A stretch of DNA of 64,000 nucleotides from Limnoperna fortunei (GCA_944474755.1 OX104117.1:55684964-55748963); one strand, 5' to 3'; positions 24,401-36,429 are shown, counted from the stretch's first letter. The notes: generated from the letters alone by a model not told the origin. Translations and numbers: made by a program.

Positions 24401-27400
24401 GTACAATTAGACCCACATATGACTTTGAATATCCTTATGATCATATAAAAGAATATAGATTGATTGAATGGATGTTTGCTTTACGTCCAGCAAGCAGCAT
24501 TTCAGCTATATTGACGACGAGAACAAGTTAACAAACAAAACATCAATTGAAAAAGGGGTGAGATGCATATGGAACATAGGGAACAAAAATTTTGACTGCC
24601 ACTGGAAAAGTACGGAGTATTGGGTAGGGTAGGAGAATTTAACCTTTTGTAGTGGCTACAATGAGCCTACGCTTTTTCAAAAACTACAAAAGGGATCTTT
24701 ATCGTGCAAGGAGCGTGGCACTCTACCAAACACGTTACCCACTATGGTCCACGGCCAGGCTTTCTGTATTATGACCTGACAACCCCCCAACGAGAGGGTC
24801 TTCCCTATCCCCCACCCGGGGACGCGCTGGGCTGCTCTGTGGGTTGAGCACTGGGGACCGTCCCAGTATGGTCCCAGTAAAGTATATAGAGTTATTGGCA
24901 AATAATTAAGACGTTTGGTCCAGAATTGTGTAAAATCTTTGCACATAGCTGACTTATCATTTGTGATTATTTTCAACAAATTAATGGAATGTCATGTGTC
25001 TATGTTTTTACTGTACAATACTCAGTATTTTGCTTAAACAATCATCAGATCAGCCTGGGTTAGAATTAAACACAAGAAGTCAAATAGTTTAAAATACTTA
25101 ACTGTCCCTTTGTTGTAAGGGCATTGTATTGGGTATAAAACATGAATTCATTTACTCGTGTATAATATACACAGCCAGCTAGATAAGACAAATAATACCA
25201 TTATTTATTTTCACTTACCAAGGAGCAGGGCTGTCACAGTGATGGTGTGTGTAAGCTGGCTCATAGTATAGTGGAGGAGTACTGTCTTCTGTATCCTAAT
25301 GTTAGTGAAGCATTTCTATGTCTACCAAAAGTTTCACCTTTGTTTGCATGTAATTTCATCTCGGCAGCAGTTACCATTTTTTATTTTAATGGTAAGTTGT
25401 TCCAGTATTGCTTTTTAAGCAAGAAAATATTCTGTTTCAGATTTGACAGTTAGAACTTATTTCAGTTTGGAAAATTTAGCAATGTTTTCAAAATTGGTAA
25501 TACTTACTTGTAGGATAAAATGTCATCAAAGATACCAAGTTTAAAAGAATTTACTATGCCGGACATGCATTTCGTCTAATCAAGACTCATCAGTGGCACT
25601 CAAGCCCAAACAATATTTATATTTAAAACCCAAATGATTAAGAAAGAAAAACCTTAGAAGTAGAATAATTTTATAAATTTTTGGGCAGTACTATATCAGT
25701 GCAAAAATCAATGATGTTCCTGTCAGCAGGGAAGTGTAACTACTGGGCTGGTGATTCCCTTGGAGACTAACAGTCTATCACGAGATTCTTTGACCCAGTG
25801 TTTGTAAATAAAATGTCATTAAAGATACTAAGGTTAATAGAATTTACTACGCCAGATGTGCGTTTCGTCTAAGCATGTTGAAGATTTTTTTTAATATATA
25901 TTAAAGGTGGCTTGAAACATTTTTAGAGTAAAATGCTCAATTTTGAAATATGTGGATGAAACAAATAATGAAACCCATGCAGAAAAACAATTCCTATTTA
26001 TGAAGAAATATTAAACATATATGGGTTTGTTGAGGAAAATATTATAGTGATTTTAAAAAAGGTAAAGAAATAAATTAAAAAAAAATCTTTTCATCTTTAT
26101 AACAAATAAGTCACTTTAATTCAATTTTGTTGTTTATGACATCAGAAAAGTATCAACATTGGGATTTTTAGACAAAGGGGCAAATTAAATATAATGTTAT
26201 TTTATTTTACAAATGAGGAATGCACTGTTTGTTTATTTAACTCTATTTATACTTATATTTTTATGATACCTTTTACATGTACTAAATAATTCTATGTAAA
26301 GCATACTCTTGGTCATATGTCATATAAGCAAAAATAAGCAAACATGTTGTTAAAAATAGTTTTAGCTGAAAATGTCAATTTCCCAATTAAAGTATGAAGT
26401 CCATTTTATTTTATGTTTCAGATAACCACAACATCCCTCCATTGGGTCTCCTAGAAGCCATCACAGATTGGATATCAACAGATTCTTGTTTATGTTTTGA
26501 ATCAGTCAGACTTGTTCGTATTCAGTCTAGTTTCTCCTGCCCAATATTTGGTCTGTTTAGATGGTGCATTCTGGGTCATTTAGTGACATCTTGTAACCAC
26601 GACAAAAAACTGGACTTGGAAACAACATCAAAAACATTTCCACTTCTGTCAAAGTTACATTTGTGCATACTGCAAAATCTTCAGGCTTACAAAAGTATGG
26701 AATTAAATCAAATGTTATTTCATTTGCAAGACTTCATAAGTATATCTACTGCAGTCAGGCAGTTTCATCAAAACTGGAACATAAGTGAAGACAATTTTTA
26801 CATCTTGATAGAAAGAATTGGACAAGTCTTACAAGTTGCCATTGTTACAGATAGCCTAAAAATTAATCAAGGTAAAGAATATTTGCTCGTACATGCCAAG
26901 AATATGGAACGATCTTAAATACTTTTTTTACACAGCTTAAGACCTCTAGACATAGTCTTATTGCTTCTTATTACTGAAAGGAAAAAGAGCTTTTGCTTTT
27001 TAATTTGGCAACAATCTTACCATGCAAAAGAATTGTTTGTTTTTGTCCTTTGATAATGTTACACCAGTTTAAAGTAACGTTAAAATGAGATAAAAATAAA
27101 TATTTAAAACTTCCATTAATTGTTTTAGACAATCTATTGTCATCCCTTTTATAATTAGCTCACCTGACCCAAAGGGTCACATAAGCTATTGTCATCACTT
27201 TGCATCCGTCGTTGTGGTCGGCACCTTCATCGTCGTTAGCGGCATCTGAAAACTTTTTACATTTTAATCTTCTTCTATAAAACAACTTCGCCAATCAAAA
27301 CCAAACTTGGCCATAATGTTCATTGAATGGACCTTTACAAAGTTTGTGTTTTTTATTTGGATTGGAAAACTAATATGGCCGCTACCATAGGACTAGTTTA

Positions 27401-29918
27401 ACATAGGACCCTATGGGAAAAAAGTTTAAAGTGGCTTCTTCTCTGAAACTCATTAACCAATCAAAACAAAAGTTATTAGCAATATTTTTTGGATGGTTCT
27501 CTATGAAGTTCATGTTTTCTATGCCAATCGGAAGTTCAAAATGGATGCCACCGCAGCACTTAGTTTAACATATGACCCTTTGGGAAAAAGTTTTAAAAGG
27601 CTTCTTTTCTGAAACTGGTTAACCAATGGAAACAAAACTTACCAGGAATATTGTTTGGATGGTCCTCTATAAAGTAAATGTTTTTTATGCCAATTGGAAA
27701 TGCAAAATGGCTGCCACCACAAGACTTAATTTAACATTGGACCCTATGGGAAAAATCTTTAAAAAAAGGCTTCTTCTCTGAAACCGGTTAACCAATCAAA
27801 ACAAAACCTACTACCAATGATGCTAGGTTGGTCCTCTATAAAGTTTATGTTTTTTTATGCTAATCGGAAACTCGAAATGGCAGCCACTGCAGGACATAGT
27901 TTAACATAGGACCCTATGGAAAACAGTTTTACAAGCTTGGCTTCTTCGCTGAAAAAGTTTCAAATGGGTTTTCTCTAACACTGGTTAACCAACAGAAACA
28001 AAACTTACCGGCAATATGATTTGGATGGTCCTCTTTGAAGTTTATGTTTTTTATACCAATAAGAAAATCATAATGGCCACCACCGCATGGCTTAGTTTAA
28101 CATAGTTCCCTAGTTAACCAAGGGAAACAAAACTTATTAGCAATATTGTTTGGATGGTCCTCATTAAAATTTATTGAAAATTACAGGACTGTACATGTAT
28201 GTCTAGGGCCAATGACTGACTTATACCTAACTTCAGACAATCTATTGTATATTTAGTTAGTTACTGTTCCATAGTATTAAGACTTTTCATCTTAAAGAAG
28301 ACACTGAATGGAAAATATTGAAAACTCCAAATACTTTAGAACAATAGTGAACAGAAAATACAATAGATTGTCTGAAGCTACTAGTACATGTAGGTACAAG
28401 TTTAAAATTTTGTAATTTTTTTCTGCTGGGATTTGAGAATAGAAGAGAAATGTTGAGTCATTGTTTTTCAGGAAATAACATGCTTAAGAGGCAGATAATT
28501 CAAATAGGGCTATACATTTATATGTATCTACATTGCATATTCATTTCTAATCTGACAGAACAATCTAAAATACAAGATACTTTACAATTCAGTTTTTTGT
28601 AAATTACAGCAACAGAAACTGATGGATTAACAGAGTTGTGCAAAATACTCCCACCCAACAGGTAATGACATGTTTTATTTGAAATATTGATTTTCATTTT
28701 GTGAAATTTTAGAACATGAGTAAATAAAGAAATTAAGAGAAATTATTACTGAGTTGGCACCTTGAACAACATACGCTTACATGATCCTCATGTACCTAAA
28801 TTTAGAAAAAGGGTTACATTACAGTAGCATTTATTCAAATGGATAACTATTTTATGTATAGGATTACATTCTACCTGAATGATTTTAATATGGGTCTCCC
28901 TAGGTTTATAAATTATACTTGAGATAGTTTTAAGACAATAGCTGTCAGTAATAAGCAAGAGGTTTGACAAGGAAAACAGAATTTCAGCTTAATTAAAAAT
29001 GTTTTGATCATTTATCTGGCTGCATTGCTTGTGTGTTTATCTCCTCTTTAAATATTTTATTCACAAAAGTTCACATCAAATGAAATTATGAATTGTGTCA
29101 TCTCTGATAATTTAATAATAATATTAACCATGACTAAATGTACATTCTTTGTTCAATATATTTATATTTTTTCATTTAGATGTTTCTGGGCTTGGTTACA
29201 TTGTATAGTTGCATTAACAACTAGCCCCCTGTTAATTTAAATGTGACATATTCTTGTTTCAAGAAGTACATTTATACATACTGTTACCAGCTATTCTTTT
29301 TTCAAAATTCTTCTTGTGGAAAAATACAGTGCATTATATATGATTCAATTTGAAATTCATGCAAGTATTATTGGAATTAATTTGTCCTAGTTTGCCAGTT
29401 GGTTACTGGATGTTTATGATTTCGCTTCTTGCTATTGGAGAATTTTTGTACACATGGTGGTAACTTTCCTCCTTGTGTAAAACATCTGTTAGTTTGGCAT
29501 GTACTGTGACAGTTCATATCCATGCATGATATAGGGTTATCAGATGATACAGCAACCTCTTCTCAGGTGCTATACATTGTACAAGTTTCATTTTATAGAA
29601 CAACACTGAGATTGCGGGTTCGATTCTCACTGCAGGCAGAGTGTACTCGACTCCAATCATAATTGACAAGGATTGCCAGTTTTCCTACCGCAGGTCGGGG
29701 GTTCTCTCCAGGTACTCCGGCTTCCTCCCCCAATAAAAACTGGATGCCATGATATAGCTGAAAAATTGCTGAAAGTGGAATTAAAACACCAAACAAACAA
29801 ACAAAAACATATTATAGAATTTTGTCCAAATTTTTTTATTTTCAGATTATTGAAGATTATCCATGCACACCATTCACAGAAAGGAGGTCAAAATTTCCAA
29901 GCCATGGATACAACATAA
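21485..29918 (+). CDS. INTS15: Integrator complex subunit 15 (C7orf26 orthologue), 384 aa, six exons
   Basis: Exons: 21485-21685, 23125-23334, 25223-25391, 26422-26871, 28610-28661, 29846-29918 (stop TAA). All introns are GT-AG, phases agree, and the total is 385 codons. INTS15 belongs to Integrator, the nuclear RNA polymerase II-associated complex that cleaves snRNA and other nascent transcripts; it is linked with the INTS10/13/14 module. Words shared with vertebrate INTS15 run in order along the protein: RLNSMQELHLLE (from residue 68), LLSKLVSLAVSV, LDCAALWMQ, IPPLGLLEAITDWI, GLFRWC, SKLHLCILQNLQ, QVLQVA and a C-terminal LPPNRLLK. It is shorter than human (about 449 aa) and lacks the Pro/His-rich C-terminal tail. 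Exon 3 could instead begin at 25229 (two codons fewer). A 5' UTR intron precedes the ATG. Confidence 0.92.
23618..23672 (+). repeat. SINE 3' tail fragment (INTS15 intron 2)
   Basis: The stretch GAATATAGCTGAAATATTGC followed by GGCGTTAAACACC and ATTAATCAATC is the shared tail module of both SINE families in this window, without any head. Confidence 0.65.
24461..24880 (-). mobile_element. SINE-like family B, - strand copy (INTS15 intron 2)
   Basis: About 420 bp matches 32645-33078 in inverse orientation. Shared words include GACTGCCACTGGAAAAGTA, ATCGTGCA and AGGAGCGTGGCACTCTACC, and a C+G-rich end with GGGGACGCGCTGGGCTGCTC. Its 3' tail (left end here) reads, in sense, ATATAGCTGAAATGCTGC then a TTGA/ATCA-type tail. 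Confidence 0.8.
25517..25872 (-). mobile_element. Retrozyme-like repeat bounded by 63-bp direct repeats (INTS15 intron 3)
   Basis: The segment 25517-25579 recurs at 25810-25872 (offset 293 bp); both contain AAAATGTCAT, GAATTTACTA and TTTCGTCTAA. The 230-bp body between them contains CTACTGGGCTGGTGATTCCC, also present inversely at about 44360-44380. On the - strand the left repeat completes a hammerhead ribozyme (25556-25599), while the right repeat keeps only its 3' half (GACGAAACGCACATC). Non-coding direct repeats with hammerheads match the design of metazoan retrozymes. Confidence 0.75.
25556..25599 (-). ncRNA. Hammerhead ribozyme, type I, mildly decayed
   Basis: Read on the - strand: stem I GTGCCA, core CTGATGA (complement of 25587-25593), stem II GTCT/AGAC with loop TGATT, core GAA, stem III ATGC/ATGT, cleavage C at 25562, stem I return CGGCAT. 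All core nucleotides (C3-A9, G12-A14, A15.1/U16.1, H17) are kept. Stem III has lost Watson-Crick pairs by C-to-T-type changes from a CGC/GCG stem, and stem I has one A/C mismatch. Confidence 0.75.
27158..28195 (+). mobile_element. Tandem-core pearl/HINE-like element, copy 2, 3'-truncated (INTS15 intron 4)
   Basis: It opens with GCTCACCTGACCCAAAGGGT, as copy 1 does, although the right arm of the palindrome has decayed (CACATAAGC). It contains five to six diverged units with the TTGTTTGGATGGTCC, TTTTTTATGCCAAT and TTTAACATAGGACCCTATGG words of copy 1. The terminal hairpin is absent; homology fades near 28195. Confidence 0.75.
28231..28377. mobile_element. 147-bp MITE with perfect 20-bp inverted termini
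   Basis: Termini CTTCAGACAATCTATTGTAT (28231-28250) and its complement (28358-28377). TA lies outside both ends, one base away (TAa... and ...cTA), compatible with Tc1/mariner-type insertion. A 14-bp piece of the same terminus (AGACAATCTATTGT) also occurs alone at about 27127-27140. Confidence 0.75.
29600..29811 (+). mobile_element. tRNA-derived SINE, + strand, well preserved (INTS15 intron 5)
   Basis: B box GGGTTCGATTCTCAC (about 29619), then GACAAGGATTGCCAGTTTTC, CTCCGGCTTCCTCCCC and CAATAAAAACTGGATGCC. The tail module ATATAGCTGAAAAATTGCTG is followed by AAACACC and a (CAAA)n tail ending about 29811, only 34 bp before the last exon's acceptor AG. Confidence 0.8.
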
Positions 29919-30181
29919 ACAGTAACCTATACATGAAAGTTTCTTGTAGATCTTATGCTATGATTTTTTACAGGAGTTCACAGGAACCTTCTTCTAACAA
30001 GATTGGTATTTACATTACCTGCCACTGTGTGGTAGATCCTAGTTTCATATTTGCCATAGTGTGCATATTGTTTTCATATTAAAATGAGTAAAATCAGTGT
30101 TTTTCTTTTCCCACTGCTATGCAGTATAATAGGTCTTCTAACACAACAACAAGTGAATACAAATATGTGGTTGGAATCTTT

Positions 30182-30187
30182 AATAAA
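30182..30187 (+). terminator. Candidate polyadenylation signal for INTS15
   Basis: AATAAA about 265 bp after the stop codon; the nearest clear hexamer downstream. Confidence 0.35.
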
Positions 30188-31689
30188 AGGTAAAGTTGAC
30201 TAACCCAAGCTGCAGGAAACACAGAAATAATTTATTTCTCTTCATCTTATTTTCAGCACACACAACAAAGTTTTTTATAGCGTGGGGATAATGAAAAAAG
30301 ACTCAATTGCTTAATTAAGGATATAAAATGTAACACAGGTTTTTGTGGCAGAAACCATTAAAGAATAATTAACCCCGAGTACCTTGGTGCATCCATGGTT
30401 TTTATTGGGTTTGGGTTATTTACCTTCTGTTTTTATGTTTTTAGCTTTTTGTTTGTATATGTTTGTTGATTTCTGAATTTGCAATTGTCCCTTATCCTTC
30501 CACTCTTGTTGTTCTGTCTGTTTCTTTGCTTTTTTCTTAGTCCTAATACATGTATCATGAATATAATAATACTTGAAATAATGCATTGATTCAGTGTTGC
30601 TTAAATGATAGTCTTGGACTCTTGATTATTATTACAGATTTTTGGTGCCCATTGGATATTAAAAATGACAAGATGAAATTCATGGAAACAGTTTACCAAT
30701 TACATGAAAAATATCCCTGAATATTTTATGTACATGTACTGGGTATATAGTAGTGGTCAATCAATTTTATAATTTAGGTTGATTTTAAAATCCTTAAAAT
30801 AACTTCCCCAGTAGAACATAGTTAAGGACCTATTATATTAAACCGAAATAAATATTTGCAGATTTAATTTGGTAATTTGGCTTATCCTCTGGATGTCCAT
30901 ATGGATTATAATTTTAGTACTGATCAAAATAAAAAAATGATATGCTCATTACTTTTAAAAAAACAACAAAGGGGAAATAAACATAAAAACCTTTAGGAGA
31001 TATTTTAAAAGAAAGCTATACTGCAGTACAATTTTAATGGATAACCCTATAAATGTACATACAGTTGCCTTCAATGAACCTATATGACATATTGAATTGA
31101 TTTGACTACCAATTTTTTTAGCAATATGTATCTATGTGAATGTGTTTGTTTGTAAATATGTAGCTTCTTTATATTTTTTCCATTACATGGATTATTAAAT
31201 TTTAATAAGGTCTTACACATTGAAAATGTCATGTGGAAATAATAATTAATTTTATAGTTTTTCTATCTCAAAAATTAAATGGTTTTTCTTTGATTGAAAT
31301 GTAAACACTTTTTAGAAACTAACAGTTGATATGTGTTTTAATTTGTTTTCTCTGTTATGTTTGTGATTTAGTGCTAAATCAAGATGATATGTATGGCGGT
31401 AGTGTAGCTTAAACACGCAGCACTTTGACATGTTAAACCTTTGTCAAAATGGGGAAATAATTTAATATTAGAACCAAACAACACTTTCAATATTACTTAT
31501 TAGCTTTGACTTGCAAATTGTTTAGCGTTATGCTTTGAATAATTGGAGAAAATTGAAAATGACAAGAAATTTACTGCCAATTATATTTTACCGTATTTTC
31601 TTTTTTGGTGTTGACATAGAAAAGCATAAATATATTCCATTCAAATTGTAATTTGCCCACTTATATAATGCACTTTTAGTTACAAGATT
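30188..31689. other. Intergenic, nothing recognised
   Basis: AT-rich; no conserved exon or clear repeat structure seen. Confidence 0.35.
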
Positions 31690-32010
31690 TTTGCTACAGA
31701 ATCATGACTTTGTGATAAGAAATTATATCAGAAAATACAAACAAAACGGGGACATAAACAAAACAATCAGACCCAACACGAACTCTACTGAAAACGATAA
31801 TAAGTCCAGGTGCTCGGAAGGTTGAGCAACTCCCGATGCACTGTACACCCGTAGTATCACTCCGGTAAAAAGCCAAAAAGCAGTCATATTCCATGGTAGT
31901 AATACACAAGTAAGAAGGAGGTGATGTGGTGATGACAAAAGAAACAAATCAATAGTCAATTGTGACACATTCTGTAACGGTCAACTAAGTCATGATTTCC
32001 AAGTAATGAC
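31690..32010 (-). pseudogene. Decayed retroelement fragment, related to 58690-59195
   Basis: On the - strand the phrase TGACTTAGTTGACCGTTAC (near 31995) encodes the HDLVDRY-like word that follows FYGRH in the copy at 58690-59195. Downstream lies a non-coding end without clear reading frame. A fragment AATACAGGCTCTTGAG at 32090-32105 resembles the 3' end of the pearl/HINE-like element. Confidence 0.35.
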
Positions 32011-32644
32011 TTTAATATGGCAATTTTGAATCCCTGGTTAAGGCGCTTTTTTGTCAGATACACCCTCTATAAAGGAAATCGGGATAGGAAATACAGGCTC
32101 TTGAGTACCTGATCAATTGGGAGATGTTTACTCCATATGCATGTGCTGCTAGAATGTTGCCAAACAAAAATGGAGAATTCCCAAAAGGAAAGGTTATTGC
32201 AATTTTACTACTAAATGTAGGCATTTTTGAACCACATGTATAGTTCTTATTGACATGAACATTTCTACTATAACTTGTCTTCTGTTGTATACATTCAAAT
32301 TATCTGTAAACAGTCACATTGCTATATTCACTGAAGCCATTGCTCAATTTTAAACCAGATTAAATATTATTGTCACACGTTCTTTTACCGGAGATGCTTG
32401 TTAATACTGTTAATTGCCAATTAATGGCAAAACAGTTTCATTTCTAAGTATTTAATAGTAGAACTTAGTTGTTAAAACTAAATTATAATCCATTACGGTT
32501 TTTAACAAAAAAAGTTTTACGAATTATCTTCCATCAAATGACAAAATTATATTTTCAAACTTAACCAAATTCAATTAAAATGTCAATTGACTGGAAACGA
32601 AAATTGTTCATTGTTCTACCCACTTGATGTGTTTTGGATGCATC

Positions 32645-33078
32645 CGAAATGCACAGCTGGGACCATACTGGGAGGGTTTCCAGTGCTCGACCCACAGAGC
32701 AGCCCAGCGCGTCCCCGGGTGGCGGATAGGGGAGACCCTCTCGTTGGGGGGTTGTCAGGTCATAATACGGAAAGCCTGACCGCGGACCGTAGTGTGTAAC
32801 GTGTTTGGAGAGTGCCACGCTCCTTGCACGATAAAGACCCCATTTTGTAGATTTCGAAAAAGAGTAGGCTCATTGTAGCCGCTACAAAAGGCTAAATATT
32901 CCGCCCCTACCCAAAACTCCATACTTTTCCAGTGGCAGTCAAAATTGTATTCCCTGTGACCCATCCCACCCCCATTTTCCGTTGATTTATTGTTTGTTAA
33001 CTTGTTCCCGTCCTGAATATAGCTGAAATACTGCTCGCTGGACGTAAAGCAGACATCCAATCAATCCAATCAACCGAA
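32645..33078 (+). mobile_element. SINE-like family B, + strand copy
   Basis: Full-length partner of 24461-24880 in opposite orientation. The C+G-rich 5' end (GCGCGTCCCCGGGTGGCGG near 32708) leads to the tail GAATATAGCTGAAATACTGC at 33015-33034 and an ATCAATCCAATCAA end. The two copies flank exons 3-6 of INTS15. Confidence 0.8.
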
Positions 33079-33229
33079 ATGCACAGAACTTATATAACAG
33101 GAACCTGTTTGATGCTCCATTAGCGTTTAATTGAATATAATTTATGGTTCAATCATGAATTTTATACATCATCTCATTAACTTACAAATTTTATTTTGTA
33201 TATTAGTAACACATGTACTTGATCTTTAG

Positions 33230-35400
33230 TGTAAACATTATTTTTTTATTGATAAATGCATAGTTCACAATACATGTAGGTATGATACAATATGGGATTA
33301 GAAAACAAGTGCTACAAGCACTTTTATAAATTCTTCTCCCAGAATATAAGAAAATACATAGTAGAATGCATGACATACAGTGACATAATCATAATTTCAT
33401 ATTAAAGTAACATAACATTAGTGTTACTTTTACGTGGTTGACATTATACTTTGAAACAATATAAGAAACTTTAGAGCAAGATTATCATACAAAGAATTTA
33501 CAAATTTTAAACCCTCATGTGTTAAACCTTTTTGATTTAATGATATATTTTTGAACAATTAAGAAGTTTTGCGTATTTTCAGCATCGGAGAGGTTTGAGT
33601 CACCATATAGAAGGTTTCTAATATTAATGTGACATGATAAGTTTGGAAATAGAATATTTCGTAGTCTATTAAACAATGGACATGAGAGCAGAAAATGTTC
33701 AGAATTTTCTATTTGTTTGCATTTACAATAGGGGTCAGGCTCAAGATTCTTTTTGAAAAGGTGATCTTTTAGGGCACTACTTTCAGTCCTTATTCTAGCT
33801 TGAAGTATTTGACCGATACGACAACCCGCATAAAAATAGGACGGAACTGTAATTGGCTTGTTTAAAAATGATTTTAAGTTATTGATAGAATCATTGTCTT
33901 TTATGTTAGCAGGAAGGTCATTCCAAAGTCGAACTGTTGATGGTAAGAAGCTGTTATAATACAACATACTATGGGTGGGTTGGGGGGGGGGGGGCTAGGT
34001 TATTAGCATTTCGGGTTCTGTAGTGGTGAGTTTGAGAAAAGCTAGCTGGAACCAAGTTTGACAGGTACTCAGGGGTATTTCCATGTACCATTTTATGAAA
34101 TATTATGAGCTTATGTTTTTTCCTGCGAGCCTCTAATGTTTCCCATCCGCAACCTAGTAAAAGTAAAGAAATGGTAGTTAATTTGGTAGCACCAGTAACT
34201 ATGCGGGCCGCCTCGTAGTTTATTTGTTCAAGCTTTAGTTTCATATATTCAGGACAATTGTCCCATATTACATCTGCGTACTCAAGAACTGGACGAATAA
34301 AGCTAAAATACATTTTTTCAAGTGATTTCCTGTCAACTTTAAACTTTAACTTTCGAATAAGATTAAGTCTTTTTGATGCTTTCGAAATAATTTCATCGAT
34401 ATGAGTATTCCAGGTTCCGTATCTTGAAAATGTAAGACCTAGATGTTTATGAGAGGTGACAGATTTTATAGAAACTTGGTTCATTGTTAAAGGTGGATGG
34501 GATACAAAATCTAATTTACGTGTTATAACCATCGATTCAGTCTTTTGTGGGTTGAAATTTACCAACCACTTTATCCGACCATTCGTGAATTTTTTGAAGA
34601 TTTGAATTTAAAATAAGAGAAGTTACTAGGGGGTTTTCAACAACAGCATATATACTCGTGTCATCTGCAAAGAGTTTGATAGGACAGTTAACTTCATTTA
34701 CTATGTCGTTAATAAAAATAAGGAATAGTAGAGGGCCAAGGATGGACCCTTGGGGCACCCCTGCATTTATATTGGCCCAAGATGATTCTGTTCCATTTAT
34801 AACCACCCTTTGTTTCCTATCAGACAAATAATCTTTAAACCATAAAAGGAGATCTCCCGTGATGCCCATTTGTTTTAGTTTATATACAAGGCCTTTGTGC
34901 CATACACGATCGAAGGCTTTACTAATATCAAAGAACACAAATCGGATTTCTTTCCCTTCATCAAGAGCCTTGTTGAATGTGTGAGCTATGTAGAGCAGTT
35001 GATTTATAGTAGAATCGTTTAAGATGAACCCAGATTGATGTTCTGTTATTAAATCCCTAATAAAGTTAAAAATTCGTTTAAAAATACACTTTTCGAATAT
35101 TTTACTTAAAATTGGAAGTAAAGAAATTGGACGATAATTTTCAACTACATTTGGGTTGTCTTTTTTGTGAACTGGTGTTACATTCGCTAATTTCCATTTT
35201 GATGGAAATTTTTTTGTAGATAAGCTTAAATTAAAAATTGCACATAGAGGTTTTGAAAGGAAGTCCCAGGCAACTTTAAGTAGCTTGGCACTAATGTTAT
35301 CTGGACCGGAAGCTTTACTAGTATTTAAAAGTCTTAATACATCTTCTACTTCATATTTATGCAATGTAATATGATCCAGACAGACAGATGGGGGTTGATC
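33230..35400 (-). mobile_element. Non-LTR retrotransposon, Jockey/CR1-type RT, 5'-truncated and frameshifted
   Basis: Reading on the - strand, the reverse transcriptase begins inside the fingers (ASGPDNISAKLLK, about 35310). It continues with NYRPISLLPILSKIFE, FDISKAFDRVWHKGL, GVPQGSILGPLLFLIFIND and the catalytic FADDTS (codons near 34660-34668). A frameshift near 34560 switches to the frame 34565-33969 (HKHLGLTFS, PVLEYADVIWD). A second shift falls at a 13-base G run (33982-33994), after which frame 33967-33515 carries the LPSTVRLWNDLP and CKCKQIENSEHFLLSC zinc-knuckle-like end. The 3' UTR runs to about 33240, where TCAATAAAA occurs on the - strand. The endonuclease and ORF1 are missing. 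Confidence 0.88.
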
Positions 35401-35414
35401 GATAGAGGGAATAT

Positions 35415-35512
35415 TTTTATTGTATACTTTTTTCTATGTACTCATTTGTTGTTTGTCACAAACTGTTGTATATAGTTATTAATGACAATAAAATTGGATT
35501 TGATTTGATTAT
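35415..35512 (+). mobile_element. 3' end of another LINE with (TTGATTTGA) tail
   Basis: GACAATAAAATTGGATTTGATTTGATT is split here as AATAAA followed by GGATTTGATTTGATT, a typical poly(A)-signal-plus-short-repeat terminus of CR1/RTE-like LINEs. It abuts the 5' truncation point of the - strand LINE. Confidence 0.45.
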
Positions 35513-35739
35513 AATGCTTTGGTTTAATTTTCTCTTTCTGTGATAAAAAATTCGTTTTATAATTATTTGTTTGCAGCTCTGTATAGCATTACCGTTCCTT
35601 GGGATATAAACCTTTATCACACTCACTTCTCGAATTTACTCAAACCCCTATTTGTTACAACTCTGAAACTTTATGATGTTTAAGTGTTTCCATTAATTTA
35701 GTCAAAAGCATGACAAAAAGCTCCAGGCAGTTTCGTATT

Positions 35740-36070
35740 TTTATTACAAAGAGCCCGGACCCATAACATTTACAGTTTATGTCCATTTTTCTTTTAAATT
35801 TAATAGGTCCGAACCCGATACTACTTACAGTTTACGGGTCCGCCATATTTGAATAATTTAATGGCCCCAGACCAAAAAATTATACCTTTTTCCAAGTTAC
35901 ATTTAAGCCACTGACCCATAAAATTTAATATGGGTCCGCATTTCTTATTAAGCTTTTTGCATAGCCTCGGATCCCTAAAATTTACAGTTTATAGGCCCGC
36001 TTTTCATATGAATTTTATAGCCAGGACCCATAAAATATAAGGTTTACGCTTCTGCCATTTTTATTAAAGT
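35740..36070. repeat. Diverged tandem repeat, about 75-80 bp, four copies
   Basis: A word like ACCCATAAAATTTACAG followed by TTTATGGGTCCGC recurs near 35758, 35812, 35915, 35967 and 36025. The copies have diverged substantially. Confidence 0.6.
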
Positions 36071-36429
36071 CATTTAAAAGTCTAGTAACACAACCCAAGA
36101 TGTGCCGTAACATGATGCTTCGACGATTCTAAATCTGTTATGTACTGAATACAGTATAAAAGCAATACTGTTAATTCGGTATGTACAGTTTGAACATTTG
36201 CTACATGTTGAGGAAAAATGTAAAACTAAATATAAAACATAGTGCAACTATATTATGTCTACTTACTGAAGTAAGATCGTGACCTATTCACTTCTTAAAC
36301 ATTTAAAATAACATTTAACTACGAAAATTAGGAAATTATGTAAGGTAAGTCAAATGTAAACACGTACTATCACAATATGAATGATTCATATGGATTAATA
36401 TATAGATTAGTAAACTTCTTGAAGGAGAA
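36071..36429. other. Intergenic, nothing recognised
   Basis: AT-rich spacer before the next LINE. Confidence 0.35.

Noticed and set aside
29605..29640. tRNA B box GGGTTCGATTC suggesting a tRNA gene
   Set aside because: Followed by the SINE body and CAAA tail, with no acceptor stem.
32090..32110. AATACAGGCTCTTGAG as an extra pearl/HINE-like 3' end
   Set aside because: The hairpin is broken (GAGTACC) and no tandem core precedes it; too short to call.
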